From positions 186,001 through 250,000 of the forward strand of contig CBDFGG010000003.1 of assembly GCA_965247015.1 (NCBI GenBank): a stretch of DNA of 64,000 nucleotides, read 5' to 3'. This DNA is from JAIXWP01 sp965247015 (GTDB lineage Bacteria; Bacteroidota; Bacteroidia; Flavobacteriales_D; Sanyastnellaceae). This document shows, piece after piece, positions 36,418 through 44,439 of this stretch. A program made the position numbers and the translations under genes. The notes beneath the pieces were generated by a model. The model was given only the letters and a program-made list of their open reading frames with translations. It was not told where the DNA came from and made no database searches. Each line of letters starts with the position of its first letter. The stretch's first letter is position 1.

Positions 36418-37428
36418 CTATCCTTCTCTGACTTTGATGACAACCTTTCCTTTTGCTCTTCCTGAGTCCACATATGACAATGCATCCTTCGTTTGTTCGA
36501 ATGAAAAAACTTTATCGATCACCGGTTCAATTACCCCTAATTCAATGAGCTTTGCGATTTCAGATAATTGATTTCCATCCGCTCTCATGAATAAAAATTT
36601 AAATTGAATATTGCGTTTTTTAGCTTTAGCTCTTGCAGACCGGCTCAACAAGCCCATCAATAGTTGGAAGCCCCAGCCTAAACCTATTTCTTTCGCAAAT
36701 GACGGCGTGGGTGGGCCTGTAATGGAAATGAGTGTTCCACCCGCTTTCAACACATCCATCGAATCACTGAGTACTTTGGAGTCTCTATTACTATGCAATA
36801 CCACATCGTAATGTTTCAAGATGTCTTTAAAATTTTCTTTTCTATAATCAATAATCAAATCAGCCCCTAGGCTTTTTACCAAATCAAAATTCGAAGCGCT
36901 AGTGGTTGTTGCTACATACGCGCCAAGATGTTTCGCCAATTGTATAGCGAATGTGCCTACACCTCCCGAACCAGCTTGAATAAAAACTTTTTGACCTTTC
37001 TTTAATTTAGCTATTTCGACGAGTGCTTGCCAAGCTGTCAATCCGACCAATGGAATAGAAGCCGCCTCAGCCATTGAAATATTCTTTGGCTTCAATGCCA
37101 AATCATTTTCATTTGCTGCAATAAACTCTGCGAACGTCCCCATCCGAAAATCAGCAGGTCTCGCAAAAACCTCATCCCCCAACTTAAATTTAGTCACCTT
37201 CGATCCCACCTTCGTAATCACCCCAGCCATATCATGACCAAGGATAAAAGAAGGTTTGTATGGTAGAAACAATTTAAAGTCTCCATTCTTAATCAACGAA
37301 TCAAGCTGATTGACACCAGCATGATTTATTTGAACAAGTACTTCGTTTTCTTTAATGACAGGCTCGGGAACACTGGCAAGCTGAAGCTCTTGTTTCTTTC
37401 CATATTTTTTTACTACAAATGCTTTCAT
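36418..37428 (-). CDS. NADP-dependent quinone oxidoreductase, zinc-less MDR
   Basis: 336 aa of the medium-chain dehydrogenase family without zinc cysteines. AFVVKKYGKKQELQLASVPEPVIKENEVLVQINHAGVNQLD opens the GroES-like part; GQKVFIQAGSGGVGTFAIQLAKHLGAYV (about 140-167) is the NADP motif. It likely reduces quinones or enals. One base after the SDR stop, so both form one operon controlled by the HxlR operators. Confidence 0.88.
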   Translation of the reverse strand: MKAFVVKKYGKKQELQLASVPEPVIKENEVLVQINHAGVNQLDSLIKNGDFKLFLPYKPSFILGHDMAGVITKVGSKVTKFKLGDEVFARPADFRMGTFAEFIAANENDLALKPKNISMAEAASIPLVGLTAWQALVEIAKLKKGQKVFIQAGSGGVGTFAIQLAKHLGAYVATTTSASNFDLVKSLGADLIIDYRKENFKDILKHYDVVLHSNRDSKVLSDSMDVLKAGGTLISITGPPTPSFAKEIGLGWGFQLLMGLLSRSARAKAKKRNIQFKFLFMRADGNQLSEIAKLIELGVIEPVIDKVFSFEQTKDALSYVDSGRAKGKVVIKVREG

Positions 37429-37429
37429 A

Positions 37430-38239
37430 TTACTTGTGCTTAATTTTTTCTAGATTCTGAATGATCGATTTTTCAAAAGTTTTATATGCGAAATGATGAA
37501 GTGCCCATATAATAGAAGCTCCCTTTCCAACAGGATGATTAAATGTTGGATTTTTGTCCTCTACTAACTTCAGTATTTTATCAATAACAGGAGTCGGCTC
37601 AGGAGCGTTTCCGAACACATCATCTGAATATTTTGCCACTTTACTTCTGTAGATATTGTAATCAGAAATTCTACTTTGAGAAGTAATTGAATTATTTATA
37701 ATTCCTGTTTTGAAGCCCATGGGTTCAACCATAGCCACCTTGATATTAAAAGGATACAACTCGAAGCGAAGGGACTTAAAATACCCTTCCAATGCGTGTT
37801 TTGATGCACCATAATAAGCCCCATTGGGAAGATTGATCAAACCCATCATTGAACCCAATGTGATTATCTTCCCGAATCCTTGATTGCGCAATGCAGGCAG
37901 CAATGCGTTAGTCAATCGAATGGTTCCCCAGAAATTGGTCTCAAATTGTTCTTTTCCCTCTTCTATTGTGGTTTCCTCCGCTAGCCCTGACAAATAAAAT
38001 CCTGCATTATTAATAAGAACGTCGAGGTGTTCGAATTGCTTAAATAATTCTTTATGAAATGAGGAGATGGATGCTTCGCTCGCGATATCAAGCTTTAACA
38101 TCTTAAATGGAACATTCATTTTTTCAGGATTCCTGCTTGTACCCACAACGCGATATCCTCTTCTATGCAGCTCAGAGGCGACTAACAACCCGAAACCTGA
38201 TGATGCACCTGTGACTAAAATATTTTTATTTTCTTTCAT
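37430..38239 (-). CDS. Short-chain dehydrogenase/reductase
   Basis: 269 aa SDR. TGASSGFG (about 10-17) is the NAD(P) motif, NNAG (about 81-84) and the YGASK catalytic Tyr/Lys (about 151-155) are present, with Ser in LGSMMG. The long C-terminal substrate loop is of the classical type. Substrate unknown. The start at 38239 gives MKENKNILVTGASSG; upstream in-frame codons read through the operators and are rejected. Confidence 0.88.
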   Translation of the reverse strand: MKENKNILVTGASSGFGLLVASELHRRGYRVVGTSRNPEKMNVPFKMLKLDIASEASISSFHKELFKQFEHLDVLINNAGFYLSGLAEETTIEEGKEQFETNFWGTIRLTNALLPALRNQGFGKIITLGSMMGLINLPNGAYYGASKHALEGYFKSLRFELYPFNIKVAMVEPMGFKTGIINNSITSQSRISDYNIYRSKVAKYSDDVFGNAPEPTPVIDKILKLVEDKNPTFNHPVGKGASIIWALHHFAYKTFEKSIIQNLEKIKHK

Positions 38240-38267
38240 AGTATTAACAAACTCAATATTACATTTG

Positions 38268-38317
38268 CTTGCATTTTGCAAGTGCAAACATATGAAACAA
38301 CTTGCGTTTTGCAAGTG
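38268..38317. promoter_or_regulatory. Pair of HxlR operators
   Basis: Two 17-base copies, CTTGCATTTTGCAAGTG (38268-38284) and CTTGCGTTTTGCAAGTG (38301-38317), 33 bases apart (about three helix turns). Each is an inverted repeat CTTGC(A/G)-TTT-TGCAAG. A minus-strand Bacteroidota -7 box, TATGTTTG, lies between them (38285-38292). Their place between the divergent SDR and HxlR genes makes them regulator-binding sites. Confidence 0.75.
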
Positions 38318-38334
38318 TTTGTAAAATTTATTTT

Positions 38335-38751
38335 ATGGAATCAATAAAAAAAAGATCGGATTGCCCGATTAGCCGGTCATTGGACGTTTGGGGAGATAAG
38401 TGGTCGCTTCTGATTATTAGAGATCTACTTTTTAAAAAAGAGTGTACCTATAGCGATTTTCTCAAGTCAGAAGAAAAAATCGCTACCAATATCCTAGCCT
38501 CCCGCCTGCTTACATTAGAAGAACATGGTGCCATCGAAAAGCACGAACATCCAGACAGCAAAGCGAAAGTGCTCTATAAGCTTACCGAGAAGGGAATTGA
38601 TCTACTTCCAATAATGATCGAGATAAATCTGTGGGCCAACAAGTACTATGACCTGCCAGCAGAACGAAAGGCGATGATCAAAGAAGTGAAAAAGGACAAG
38701 GAGAAGTTTATCAAGTCTTGGATAAAGGAACTAAAAAACGCCAAGACATAA
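38335..38751 (+). CDS. HxlR-family winged-helix regulator
   Basis: 138 aa. SDCPISRSLDVWGDKWSLLIIRDLLFKKECTYSDFLKSEEKIATNILASRLLTLEEHGAI is the classic HxlR DNA-binding region, with the redox-type cysteine early (C9). HxlR proteins respond to electrophiles or oxidants and repress adjacent reductases. It is divergent from the SDR/quinone reductase operon, and starts 18 bases after the second operator, so it likely autoregulates. Confidence 0.9.
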   Translation: MESIKKRSDCPISRSLDVWGDKWSLLIIRDLLFKKECTYSDFLKSEEKIATNILASRLLTLEEHGAIEKHEHPDSKAKVLYKLTEKGIDLLPIMIEINLWANKYYDLPAERKAMIKEVKKDKEKFIKSWIKELKNAKT

Positions 38752-38911
38752 TATTCTTGGCGTTCTATGAATGCTTGGCGCCATCATGCGCTTTCGTGGA
38801 CGCGAGGACGTTGAGTACAAACCATTGCTAGACTTGATCATTCGAATCGCAGCCGCTTAGATCGCTTCATTTTACGTACTGGCTTTGATCCTTTGGATCA
38901 ATTAAAAACTC

Positions 38912-38942
38912 AAAAGGGAGGTCGCTTTAGCGCCTCCCTTTT
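38912..38942. terminator. Strong bidirectional terminator, possibly that of tmRNA
   Basis: AAAAGGGAGG-T-CGC-TTTA-GCG-CCTCCCTTTT forms a 13-pair stem with one bulged T. It ends the HxlR gene. Because tmRNA reads leftward toward this place in an uninterrupted chromosome, it may originally have ended tmRNA as well. Confidence 0.8.
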
Positions 38943-38954
38943 GCCTTATTGAGA

Positions 38955-38960
38955 TCCCAC
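38955..38960. other. Candidate left attachment core
   Basis: TCCCAC here matches TCCCAC at 59197-59202, four bases outside the tmRNA discriminator (59206). Joining the two flanks would recreate tmRNA, a short spacer and the terminator above. A six-base match can be chance; serine recombinases need only a short core, so the assignment is tentative. Confidence 0.35.
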
Positions 38961-39030
38961 GAAGGGGAACGGGTTTTTCTCGATTTTTCGATTTCATTTT
39001 CTCTTTTTATCTCTATTTATTTTTTTATCC

Positions 39031-39168
39031 GCGACCAATAGAAAAAAAAGAAGGGAAAGAGTAGAAAAGAAAGGGATTTCAGAGGTCGCGACCACCCCGC
39101 GACCATCCGCGACCAAATTTCATTTATCCAGTATTTACAATACATTCAGAAAATCACTACATGCGACC
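39031..39168. repeat. Left GCGACC cluster (six sites)
   Basis: GCGACC or GGTCGC begins at 39031, 39084, 39088, 39099, 39109 and 39163; the second and third overlap to give a perfect GGTCGCGACC palindrome. A matching cluster lies at 49787-49973. Three sites are spaced 10-11 bases apart, about one helix turn, as expected for iteron or cooperative protein-binding DNA. Confidence 0.8.
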
Positions 39169-39295
39169 GCTTGTTTAGAGATTTGAAAAAAGTACCTTTT
39201 TTCTGATTCAATTATCAATAAAATAATCAATCTTAAACAATTCATAAAACTACTTTTTGCTATTGCCCATTCCCCCTGTTCAATTGACTTTCGTA

Positions 39296-39919
39296 ATGTT
39301 TCAAAACCAGAACATGCAGACAGAAATCAATGAACATGGAGGTGAACCAAGCAGCACAGAAGTTCAAGGCGGCAACAGCACCAAAACATCTACTTCACCG
39401 GAGATCACAGAGTATAAAGCTGTAACACTCCGTGCGAAGGCGAACACGGTCGAGTTCTTTGATCGTATTCATAAAGTTCAAAATGAGAAAAATTTGAACG
39501 TAACAGAATCAAGTACTCTAGTCCTATCAGAACTCTTAGATGCACAGCGCGTTCATATAGAACAGCAGAAAGAATTGGCAATCTTGATTGAAAAGGCTAC
39601 CAATGCAGAAAAAAGAATCATTGATTTAGAAATTCAGCTCGAAGAACAGAAATCCGCTAACTCTGGTGCAACGAAACTTCCTGAAAATTCTATTGTAGTG
39701 ATCATTGATCCATCGAGACAAAAGCTCTTTGAAAAAATTGCTCTCAATCGTTATAATAATGCAGAGGTCCGTAGACGCTACAAGCTCGCAAAGCCCGAAT
39801 CTATTGGCGAACTATTGATCAATTGTATCGCAACACAAGAGATCTTGTTCAATTACAATGAATGCTTCTTCACTGGTCTAAGTAAGGCCACAATAGAGCA
39901 ACACTTAAAAAATCGTTAA
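39296..39919 (+). CDS. Element protein with a coiled coil, first gene of left block
   Basis: 207 aa from the ATG at 39296 (an ATG at 39314 is also possible). Charged, largely helical; a coiled coil is likely at about 75-125 (HIEQQKELAILIEKATNAEKRIIDLEIQLEEQK). The C-terminal half (VVIIDPSRQKLFEKIALNRYNNAEVRRRYKLAKPESIGELLINCIAT) looks compact. No family recognised. It directly follows the left GCGACC cluster, so a replication or partition protein that binds those sites is a reasonable guess. Confidence 0.6.
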   Translation: MFQNQNMQTEINEHGGEPSSTEVQGGNSTKTSTSPEITEYKAVTLRAKANTVEFFDRIHKVQNEKNLNVTESSTLVLSELLDAQRVHIEQQKELAILIEKATNAEKRIIDLEIQLEEQKSANSGATKLPENSIVVIIDPSRQKLFEKIALNRYNNAEVRRRYKLAKPESIGELLINCIATQEILFNYNECFFTGLSKATIEQHLKNR

Positions 39920-39939
39920 CCCCTTAATTTTCTCAATAA

Positions 39940-40836
39940 ATGCGACCATCAAAAATTTACTCCACCTTGTGCATGCTTGCACTGATGTTTTCAATGCTGA
40001 TCGTTGGATGTTCGAAAGAAGAACAAATCCATCAGAAAACAGAAACAAATTTGAACGAGGCCGAACGCTATGTTCAAGAAACCAATGATCAATGGAACGG
40101 TGTTGTTTCTGTAGAGTTCTTTGAAATGTATCTCCAAAACCAAAGTCTATTCACGGAGAATGTACTTCGAGCTTGTCTTGTACCAGGACAAAAAATTGAT
40201 ACAACTATTGAAGCTCGCAGAGCTCGCTTTGAAACATTGCGTTCTAGCTTGCAAGAAAGAAGTATAGAATCCAGTAGTGTTGAATCCGTCATTCAAGTCA
40301 CCAGTACCCGAAAAATAATTGATGCAAATGAAATAAGTGTAGCACTTGTCATTGCGAATATGGGAAGCACTGTACCTCCGAATACTAGTTATGACTACTT
40401 GACGAATAGCCAAAACAGAATTACAACATCAGATCTATTTCTAGCTAATTGGGCCTATCAGAATGATAACATTGCAGGATCTTTCATAGTTGCAGATGAT
40501 GATTATATCGAGCTTGCTGAAGGAACGTTAGTAGCAAGTGCATTCAGCTCTGGTCAAAACTACTTTGTAGAAGCAATCTTGGAATATTCAGGTCCTCCCA
40601 TGAATTTCACCTATTTCAACACATATTCAGGCACTACCGAAACAATCACACTCCAAACGGGCGAAGTGCTTTTATACGGCCCCGAAACACCATTAGGTGA
40701 ACTGATATTGGACCCTACACTATTCAATGAATCGTTTGAAGGTGATCAGATCACTGAATTCGTTGATGCTCGAATCATTGGACCAATCCCCGGCGGATCT
40801 TCGATTTTGTTACAACAAGGAACCATTAATTACTAA
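39940..40836 (+). CDS. Element-encoded lipoprotein
   Basis: 298 aa with signal peptide and lipobox (LIVGC, Cys about 24) followed by SKEE. The mature part begins with acidic coil-like sequence and then beta-rich segments (VISTR..., NYFVEAILEYSGPPMNFTYFNT). No family recognised. A lipoprotein in a prophage may act as a superinfection-exclusion factor at the outer membrane or as a virion membrane component; neither is shown here. Confidence 0.7.
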   Translation: MRPSKIYSTLCMLALMFSMLIVGCSKEEQIHQKTETNLNEAERYVQETNDQWNGVVSVEFFEMYLQNQSLFTENVLRACLVPGQKIDTTIEARRARFETLRSSLQERSIESSSVESVIQVTSTRKIIDANEISVALVIANMGSTVPPNTSYDYLTNSQNRITTSDLFLANWAYQNDNIAGSFIVADDDYIELAEGTLVASAFSSGQNYFVEAILEYSGPPMNFTYFNTYSGTTETITLQTGEVLLYGPETPLGELILDPTLFNESFEGDQITEFVDARIIGPIPGGSSILLQQGTINY

Positions 40837-40841
40837 GCGAT

Positions 40842-41216
40842 ATGAAGGGGATATTCCATTGGTATTTTTCTTTGTTTGACAACACGTCATTAGCCTTCCA
40901 GGGATTGGTTATTTTTCTTACTGTCTTTTGCTTTGCTATTATTTACAGCCAAGCCAAAAAGTTCTTCACCCGTGGTAAACATAAGATCCAAGAAATCAGA
41001 GTGGCAAGCGATGAAGAACTTGCAAGAAAACAGTACGGAATTCTTGAAAAAGGACTTTCAGTGTATGTTTTTGACAGAAAATCACACGAAATAGTCAGTA
41101 TTTACAATGATCGCTTTCGTTGCTCCAGAGAATTAGATCCGGAGCTATTCCGGCAAATCAAATCCATCAATAAGATTCATGCAGAGCGCAAATACCGAAA
41201 ATTGGAGGAACTGTAA
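40842..41216 (+). CDS. Single-helix membrane protein
   Basis: 124 aa. One membrane helix (about 17-39, LAFQGLVIFLTVFCFAIIYSQAKK), then a basic, cytoplasm- or virion-facing domain with a FDRKSHEIVSIYNDRF motif. No family recognised. It starts six bases after the lipoprotein and overlaps the next gene by one base, so it belongs to one transcript. Confidence 0.65.
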   Translation: MKGIFHWYFSLFDNTSLAFQGLVIFLTVFCFAIIYSQAKKFFTRGKHKIQEIRVASDEELARKQYGILEKGLSVYVFDRKSHEIVSIYNDRFRCSRELDPELFRQIKSINKIHAERKYRKLEEL

Positions 41217-41542
41217 TGACTGAAATCGAAAATTTACAATACGAGCTCGAAGAAGAGCGAATCAAAAATAAAGAGCTCCAAGCAGATGTTGAGGACCTTC
41301 TTTTTGTATCGACACAATTCATGGGAGTGATGGGGATCCAAATTAATGAATTGCGTGAAGGTGTTAACACAAAAAAAGTCATCAAGAATATCAAATCGAA
41401 GCTATTTCAATTGGCTACTGATGATGAAGGATTTGCAGGTATGTTCAAACATTTTGCAGATGAAGCGATTCGTGTTGCCGAAAAATATGAACACGTTGCA
41501 CAAGAAGTAACAGATAGAAAACTCGCTGAAAAAGGTCTATAA
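41216..41542 (+). CDS. Small coiled-coil protein
   Basis: 108 aa. Residues 1-30 (IENLQYELEEERIKNKELQADVEDLL) form a probable coiled coil, followed by a helical domain rich in Lys/Glu. Function unknown; the overlapping coding suggests a complex with its neighbours. Confidence 0.6.
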   Translation: MTEIENLQYELEEERIKNKELQADVEDLLFVSTQFMGVMGIQINELREGVNTKKVIKNIKSKLFQLATDDEGFAGMFKHFADEAIRVAEKYEHVAQEVTDRKLAEKGL

Positions 41543-41547
41543 TTCCT

Positions 41548-42105
41548 ATGATAGTACTGGACGATTTTGAAACAATTAACCTTGCCGCTGATCTGATGAT
41601 CCCTACGGAGGTTAAAGACGTTCCCACACCAAAACCTGAAGAAAAAACTAGTGCTGCAAGTCCTGAAGCAGTTCCCAATAAAACCGAACCATCAGAAGAA
41701 GGAGTCAAGTTATCTGATGTGATCACTCCAGAGGACAGTGCGGAATATCTAGTCACCGGTATTGACAGTATGCTTGGTTTGATTGGCGGTGCATTCTATG
41801 CAATCAAAGGATCTCAAATTTTGAAACCTGAAGAAAAGAAACTTCTTCAGGAAGTTCGAAAGAAGACTGCATCTCAGAGAACACCAGAAGAACAACACTT
41901 GATTGATTACTTCGAAGCTGAAAAACTGAAGCTTGAAGAAAAATCAGATGCTGTGGATCTCACAGAAAAGGAGATCGTAAAGCTTAAAAAAACAAGTAAG
42001 GCTTTTGTGAAAATGAAGAACATCAAGATTGGTCCAGAGATCGCTTTCTATGTTACCCTTGTTGATGTGATCACTGATAGAATTATTGATGCTTTTGTTG
42101 ATTAA
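41548..42105 (+). CDS. Element protein upstream of the ATPase
   Basis: 185 aa. A Pro/Glu-rich disordered region (about 20-60) precedes a short hydrophobic patch (SMLGLIGGAFYAIKG, about 73-87) and a helical, Lys-rich C-terminus (about 100-185). No family recognised. Placed two bases before the packaging-type ATPase, it may be an ATPase cofactor or a vertex protein; that is speculation from position. Confidence 0.6.
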   Translation: MIVLDDFETINLAADLMIPTEVKDVPTPKPEEKTSAASPEAVPNKTEPSEEGVKLSDVITPEDSAEYLVTGIDSMLGLIGGAFYAIKGSQILKPEEKKLLQEVRKKTASQRTPEEQHLIDYFEAEKLKLEEKSDAVDLTEKEIVKLKKTSKAFVKMKNIKIGPEIAFYVTLVDVITDRIIDAFVD

Positions 42106-42107
42106 CT

Positions 42108-42698
42108 ATGAGTACTAGAATCAATAAAGTTTCTCTGATCGTTGGTGGACGTGGCCAAGGCAAAACCGATTTCATCAAGAACGTCATTTTTCCTTTGAAA
42201 AAGAGACGTATCATCTGTGATACTTTCGATTCACCGGTGTGGAGAACCTACAAAACATTTATTCACCCAGAGCGTGAATCTGAAACAATCGAGATGATTG
42301 ATTTTGATCAAGTCAAGAATAGCGATTCAGGTACTTTTAGATTGATCAGCTCCGATACGGATAGAATTTTCGAGACGATTGAAAAAGAAGCTTGGAACGC
42401 ACTTGTAGTAATCGAAGATGCAACACGTTTTATCTCCAAAAATGTAGATAGCAACGTTCGCAAATTTGTCCTGGACACAAAGCAGAGAAATTTGGATCTC
42501 ATTTTTGTTTTTCATTCATTGAGCGACGTTCCACCAGATCTCATTAGATGGAGTGACACACTCACTCTATTTAAAACGAATGAGAACTTCACAAGCTATA
42601 TGCGAACTAAGATCCCGAATCAAAGCATTGAGAAAGCATTTAACCGAGTGAAGCAAATGCCACAATATTCTGAAATCACAATCAATATAGGAGGCTAG
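42108..42698 (+). CDS. Packaging-type P-loop ATPase (A32/FtsK-like)
   Basis: 196 aa. Walker A GGRGQGKT (residues 13-20), Walker B VVIED (about 100-104) with the catalytic acid, and a conserved IFVFHSLSDVPPDLIRWSDTLTLFKT stretch after a KQRN loop. Size, order and the aromatic-plus-H segment fit the small genome-packaging ATPases of PRD1-lineage viruses. A Zot-like inovirus ATPase has a similar P-loop, but that needs a membrane helix and a filamentous-phage context, both absent here. Confidence 0.68.
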   Translation: MSTRINKVSLIVGGRGQGKTDFIKNVIFPLKKRRIICDTFDSPVWRTYKTFIHPERESETIEMIDFDQVKNSDSGTFRLISSDTDRIFETIEKEAWNALVVIEDATRFISKNVDSNVRKFVLDTKQRNLDLIFVFHSLSDVPPDLIRWSDTLTLFKTNENFTSYMRTKIPNQSIEKAFNRVKQMPQYSEITINIGG

Positions 42699-42908
42699 AT
42701 GATCGAAGAATATCAACCCAAAGGCAGAATAAAGAAAAGTAAGCTGTGTAAGATGTATGACTTCTGTCCAAGTGATCTAGCTAAGTTTTTGAATCATGAA
42801 AAATTCCACGAACTAGAACCACTTGGTTACACGAAAAACAGCAGATATATATCAGCTCGTATCATTCAAAAAATCATTGAAATTTTAGGACCACCAAACA
42901 TAAAATAA
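42699..42908 (+). CDS. Small basic protein, possible DNA-binding
   Basis: 69 aa starting one base after the ATPase. KSKLCKMYDFCPSDLAKFLNHEKFHELEPLGYTKNSRYISARIIQKIIEILG looks like a helix-turn-helix of the excisionase/MerR sort, with no proven family. It overlaps the next frame by one base (TAATG). Confidence 0.55.
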   Translation: MIEEYQPKGRIKKSKLCKMYDFCPSDLAKFLNHEKFHELEPLGYTKNSRYISARIIQKIIEILGPPNIK

Positions 42909-43162
42909 TGGCAAAAAAATCTACATCGTTAAAAGGTCCCTTGGTAGGGATCTCTTCTGAAGAAGCACAGAAATTCTTAGAACGATTCTGTGAGCTTCGC
43001 AACAAAGCTCCACAGCCGCAAGGTAAAATTGTGAGTGTTGATGGACTCGACAAAAAAACAAAATCAGTTGAAGTGCTTTTCGTCAATGGCACTACATGGG
43101 ATGAAGAACCCACGACTGTGAGTGGAACCGACTTAGAAAATTTATTCCTGATTGGTAGTTAG
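42908..43162 (+). CDS. Small element protein of unknown function
   Basis: 84 aa, soluble, beginning MAKKSTSLKGPLVGISSEEAQKFL and ending in a compact beta-like part (VEVLFVNGTTWDEEPTTVSG). No motif recognised. It is the last gene before a strong terminator that separates the early block from the capsid block. Confidence 0.55.
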   Translation: MAKKSTSLKGPLVGISSEEAQKFLERFCELRNKAPQPQGKIVSVDGLDKKTKSVEVLFVNGTTWDEEPTTVSGTDLENLFLIGS

Positions 43163-43180
43163 TTTTGGTTGATTATGATG

Positions 43181-43211
43181 AAGCCGCTCGAATTTGAGCG
43201 GCTTTTTTTTT
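43181..43211 (+). terminator. Terminator between early and capsid blocks
   Basis: AAGCCGCTC-GAATTT-GAGCGGCTT with eight T residues after it, a textbook intrinsic terminator. A new transcript therefore starts in the 110-base gap before 43321. Confidence 0.9.
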
Positions 43212-43320
43212 ATCACATATCCCAATAATCCATCTTACTCTACTCTATCCTATCAAATAACTATACGACAGAAAAAATGGTACTGAAGTTTGAATTCCAT
43301 TATACACAAAAAATCGAATA

Positions 43321-43530
43321 ATGCTAGGAGACGCAACCAACAAACAATTGAGAGTACTACTGCTTATCAGTATCACACTTTCACTTGTTGTTATTGGAGT
43401 ACTGGTGTACTCTAAAAAGACAATTCAACTGCAGTCGGACAGCGAAGGCAGAATCTTCACTGGTGACATGAGAGTGCACATCACAAAGCCTGAATTCTCA
43501 AAGAAGAAGGTTGAAATTCCAAAATCTTAA
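43321..43530 (+). CDS. Small single-helix membrane protein
   Basis: 69 aa, one membrane helix at about 12-29 (VLLLISITLSLVVIGVLVYS), then a short tail. It opens the capsid block, as small membrane proteins do in PM2-like phages. Its end is 16 bases before the capsid gene. Confidence 0.7.
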   Translation: MLGDATNKQLRVLLLISITLSLVVIGVLVYSKKTIQLQSDSEGRIFTGDMRVHITKPEFSKKKVEIPKS

Positions 43531-43546
43531 AACCCCTTTTTTTATC

Positions 43547-44365
43547 ATGAAACATAAAATAATCACAAACCCTATGGATGTTCGTCAAGAACTTACCAAG
43601 ATTGGTCTTGAGGTGAAGAACCTTAGCCAGTATGACGGTCAAGATTACGGATATGATGGTGAAGATTATGGATTCGACGGTGAGGCTGGATTTGCTGGAC
43701 CAAAAGGAGCTGCTGCAAAGCGTCCTGCAGGCTCTGGTGCATTAGCTCAAAGAGCGTTGAATTTCAAATTCAGCATCACGAACAAAGGAACTACTCCTTT
43801 GCAACGTAGAATTGCCATCAGCCCTGCAATGTTTGAAACTGAAGCGGAATTGACTGCTGCAGGATATTCAGTTGCCGGTATCCTTCGCGATGGACAAGTT
43901 GTACCAGGTGCAACTGTTGGTACCAATGACGTAGTTGCTACGGCACTTCGTTCCGGCCTTCCAATCGCAATGTTGAAGAACTTCCGCAAGAACAACCCAG
44001 TTCGTTTGATCGGAATGGCAATCGAGTCAGATGCAACCGACCAGTTCGCAACTGATTTGACAGTGGTGACTTTGTCGCCATTCAAGAAGCCTGAAGAGAA
44101 TTACATCGACCTTGGAGACTACTACTCTCCGGATCAGTTGGCCACTAAGAAGATCGAGTGTGACTTCATCAATGATGGAGTGGACTTCTCTTTTGATGAC
44201 CAAAACTTGATCTTGATGGATATCCTTCCAGGTCGTCAGCTTATTGTTACACTTCGCTTCGGTGGAATTGACAACAAAGCAGGTAAGTTCGATAACCGCG
44301 CTCGCACTAACAGCGAAAGCAGAGTGATTGAACGTGGCATTGCTCGTGGTAGCAAGCGCAAGTAA
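43547..44365 (+). CDS. Candidate major capsid protein
   Basis: 272 aa from the ATG at 43547. N-terminal acidic repeats (YDGQDYG, YDGEDYG, FDGE) lead into FAGPKGAAAKRPAGSG, then an all-beta body with NFKFSITNKGTTPLQRRIAISPAMF and IVTLRFGGIDNKAGK near the end. PM2 P2 (269 aa) is similar in size. Location straight after the ATPase block, its likely high abundance (favourable small codons) and lack of enzymatic motifs support a capsid role. The double-jelly-roll fold is not proven by eye. Confidence 0.5.
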   Translation: MKHKIITNPMDVRQELTKIGLEVKNLSQYDGQDYGYDGEDYGFDGEAGFAGPKGAAAKRPAGSGALAQRALNFKFSITNKGTTPLQRRIAISPAMFETEAELTAAGYSVAGILRDGQVVPGATVGTNDVVATALRSGLPIAMLKNFRKNNPVRLIGMAIESDATDQFATDLTVVTLSPFKKPEENYIDLGDYYSPDQLATKKIECDFINDGVDFSFDDQNLILMDILPGRQLIVTLRFGGIDNKAGKFDNRARTNSESRVIERGIARGSKRK

Positions 44366-44397
44366 TAGATACCCCCTTCATACACCTGATAATTAGA

Positions 44398-44431
44398 AAA
44401 GGTCCAGGAGTCTCTGGACAACTGGACCTTT
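44398..44431 (+). terminator. Hairpin after the capsid gene
   Basis: AAAGGTCCAG pairs with CTGGACCTTT around a 14-base loop, followed by TCCTTTCC rather than a clean T-run. It may stop part of the transcript or stabilise the capsid mRNA. Confidence 0.5.
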
Positions 44432-44439
44432 CCTTTCCT

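Larger units (their letters stand above)
38752..39295. other. Gene-free junction between chromosome and integrated element
   Basis: About 540 bases without a credible gene. From left to right: the 3' flank of the HxlR gene, a strong terminator (38912-38942), a candidate attachment core (38955-38960), an A/T-rich run, and the left GCGACC cluster (39031-39168) leading to the first element gene. Confidence 0.65.
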
